64,000 nucleotides of DNA from Sulfurimonas aquatica. Lineage in GTDB: Bacteria > Campylobacterota > Campylobacteria > Campylobacterales > Sulfurimonadaceae. Numbering within the stretch: the stretch's first letter is position 1; every line of letters starts with the position of its first letter. Where the stretch lies: NCBI RefSeq assembly GCF_017357825.1, contig NZ_CP046072.1, positions 434,001 to 498,000 of the forward strand. The letters run 5' to 3'. Below are positions 63,095 through 64,000 of this stretch, one piece after another. The notes below the pieces were generated by a model. That model saw only the letters and a list, made by a program, of their open reading frames with translations. It did no database searches and was not told the origin of the DNA. The position numbers and the translations under genes are program-made.

Positions 63095-63142
63095 TTTTTC
63101 CCTTTTTTTTCTAAATAATAATGTTAGTACTATACATCATCT

Positions 63143-63148
63143 ATTATA
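63143..63148 (-). promoter_or_regulatory. Promoter -10 box for the DUF3373-like gene
   Basis: Minus-strand TATAAT about 49 bases upstream of the ATG at 63094. The 318-base gap 63095-63412 holds this promoter, two candidate rpsB promoters and the rpsB leader, and no gene that I can see. Confidence 0.5.
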
Positions 63149-63176
63149 AAGATACTTTTAAATGAACTAGAATTGC

Positions 63177-63182
63177 TATAAT
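63177..63182 (+). promoter_or_regulatory. Upstream candidate rpsB promoter
   Basis: TTGC followed by TATAAT, 230 bases before the rpsB start. Less likely than the box at 63255 but well formed. Confidence 0.4.
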
Positions 63183-63254
63183 TAATTATTATACCCTCAC
63201 TCTATATTTTATAAACTTCTCCTATCTAAAAGCTATATTTAAATTATATTTTTG

Positions 63255-63260
63255 TATAAT
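63255..63260 (+). promoter_or_regulatory. Main candidate rpsB promoter
   Basis: TTTTTG followed by TATAAT and then the GC-containing start region TTCGCCG, as at strong promoters in AT-rich genomes. Predicted start near 63267, giving a leader of about 145 bases. Confidence 0.65.
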
Positions 63261-63266
63261 TCGCCG

Positions 63267-63412
63267 ATTTTTCTTCTCTAATGTAGTTGAAAATATTAAC
63301 AGGTATGTGTCAAAAGTTAGTGCAACTTCCTCTTTAGGGAGTCAATGTCCGACATTACCAAAGAATAACTAACAAATTTCTGGCTTGAAAATATAGCCCT
63401 TAAGGATTACCT
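63267..63412 (+). promoter_or_regulatory. Structured 5' leader of rpsB
   Basis: The leader holds two adjacent inverted repeats: ACTTCC/GGGAGT around a TCTTTA loop (one G-U pair), followed directly by AATGTC-C-GACATT, which could fold as a 5-bp stem with a 3-base loop. The ribosome site AAGGA is at 63402-63406. In other bacteria rpsB leaders bind ribosomal protein S2 for feedback control; whether this one does is untested. Confidence 0.4.
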
Positions 63413-64000
63413 ATGGTAACTATGAAAGACCTTTTAGAATGTGGTGTACACTTTGGACACCAAACTCGTCGTTGGAACCCGAAAATGAAAAAATATATTT
63501 TTGGTGTTCGTAAAAATATCTATATTATTGATTTACAAAAGACTTTACGTTATTTCCGTAACACATACACAATCGTTATGGATGCAGCTGCTGAAGGGCA
63601 AACTGTATTATTCGTTGGTACTAAAAAACAAGCTCGTAACTCTGTAAGAGATGCAGCTATCGCTTGTAATATGCCATATGTAGATAACAGATGGTTAGGT
63701 GGTATGCTTACTAACTTCCCAACTATTCAAAAGTCTATCCGTAAACTAGATGTTATTTCTGAGATGCAAGAAAATGGTCAAATTGATCTTTTAACGAAAA
63801 AAGAAGCTTTAATGCTTACTCGTAAAAAAGTTAAACTTGAGCAGTATTTCGGTGGTATCCGTAATATGAAAAAACTTCCAGATATGCTATTTGTAGTAGA
63901 TGCAGTTAAAGAGCATATTGCTGTTTTAGAAGCAAGATGTCTTGGTATCCCAGTTGTAGCTCCTCTAGATACTAACTGTGATCCAGATCTTATCACTTAC
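63413..64000 (+). CDS. rpsB: 30S ribosomal protein S2 (partial, 3' end cut by window)
   Basis: The first 196 codons of S2. The opening [25 protein letters not shown] and the [19 protein letters not shown] and [13 protein letters not shown] segments are all canonical, the first one spanning residues 1-25 and quoted only in outline. AAGGA lies 8 bases before the ATG. The gene runs off the right edge; tsf would be expected next. Confidence 0.96.
   Translation, partial: MVTMKDLLECGVHFGHQTRRWNPKMKKYIFGVRKNIYIIDLQKTLRYFRNTYTIVMDAAAEGQTVLFVGTKKQARNSVRDAAIACNMPYVDNRWLGGMLTNFPTIQKSIRKLDVISEMQENGQIDLLTKKEALMLTRKKVKLEQYFGGIRNMKKLPDMLFVVDAVKEHIAVLEARCLGIPVVAPLDTNCDPDLITY

Overview
The window looks like chromosome from a Campylobacterota (Epsilonproteobacteria) species close to Sulfurimonas. 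The evidence is low G+C DNA, gene families seen mainly in that class (PflA, a CheZ-type protein of the HP0170/Cj0700 kind, FqrB, DUF3972), gene order matching what I remember of Campylobacter jejuni (nuoN-pflA; cheZ-U32-purE-DUF3972-glyQ), and many histidine kinases, c-di-GMP enzymes, chemoreceptors and periplasmic c-type cytochromes. No search was run; every assignment is from reading the sequence and knowledge of the families.

Layout. 0-3.2 kb: end of the complex I operon (nuoL tail, nuoM, nuoN), then pflA, a periplasmic flagellar motor scaffold. 5.6-9.8 kb, minus strand: dapB, a polyferredoxin-like membrane protein fused to a cyclic-nucleotide-binding domain, and an exported rhodanese. 9.8-12.7 kb, minus strand: thioredoxin operon (trxA, a cysteine-less thioredoxin-like membrane protein, trxB, fqrB). 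12.8-23.6 kb: mainly housekeeping genes (PHP phosphatase, cheZ, U32 tRNA-hydroxylation protein, DHH phosphoesterase, purE, DUF3972, DUF89, glyQ, recG), plus a secreted M6 metalloprotease whose propeptide-like domain is a separate gene. 23.7-25.5 kb: RelB/RelE-type toxin-antitoxin pair, DnaQ-like exonuclease, small membrane protein.

25.5-39.5 kb is the accessory core. A minus-strand operon encodes an outer-membrane barrel, a small PstS-like binding protein and a sensor kinase. Divergent from it is a tight six-gene operon: two c-type cytochrome lipoproteins, a TlpA-like thioredoxin, a DUF4266 lipoprotein, a DUF3570 barrel carrying two flavinylation-type motifs, and the flavin transferase ApbE. 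I read this as a flavin- and heme-based electron-transfer system of the cell envelope, and it is the best candidate in the window for a poorly described system. Next come an HD-GYP protein, an NrtS-like membrane protein with a zinc ribbon, a soluble chemoreceptor, an orphan OmpR-type regulator, a DUF819 transporter and a dipeptide epimerase.

39.5-52.4 kb: nhaA, a CZB chemoreceptor, a REC-REC-GGDEF regulator, a PIF1/RecD-like helicase, a DMT exporter, then a compact cluster of PhnD-like binding protein, TolC-like channel, second PhnD-like protein, histidine kinase and REC-GGDEF-EAL regulator, with no transporter permease or ATPase. 52.4-60.0 kb: small lipoproteins, parvulin, miaA, UbiA-family prenyltransferase, two unknown genes, ftsW, murG, DedA, DUF420, bcp. 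60.1-61.4 kb: an intact IS256-family element with inverted repeats and an 8-bp target duplication. 61.4-64.0 kb: a DUF3373-like outer-membrane protein and the start of rpsB with a long structured leader.

A signal not tied to any gene: the octamer TGGCGTTT (or its complement) occurs 21 times by my count between 8.0 and 59.8 kb, about ten times more than expected, in both orientations.
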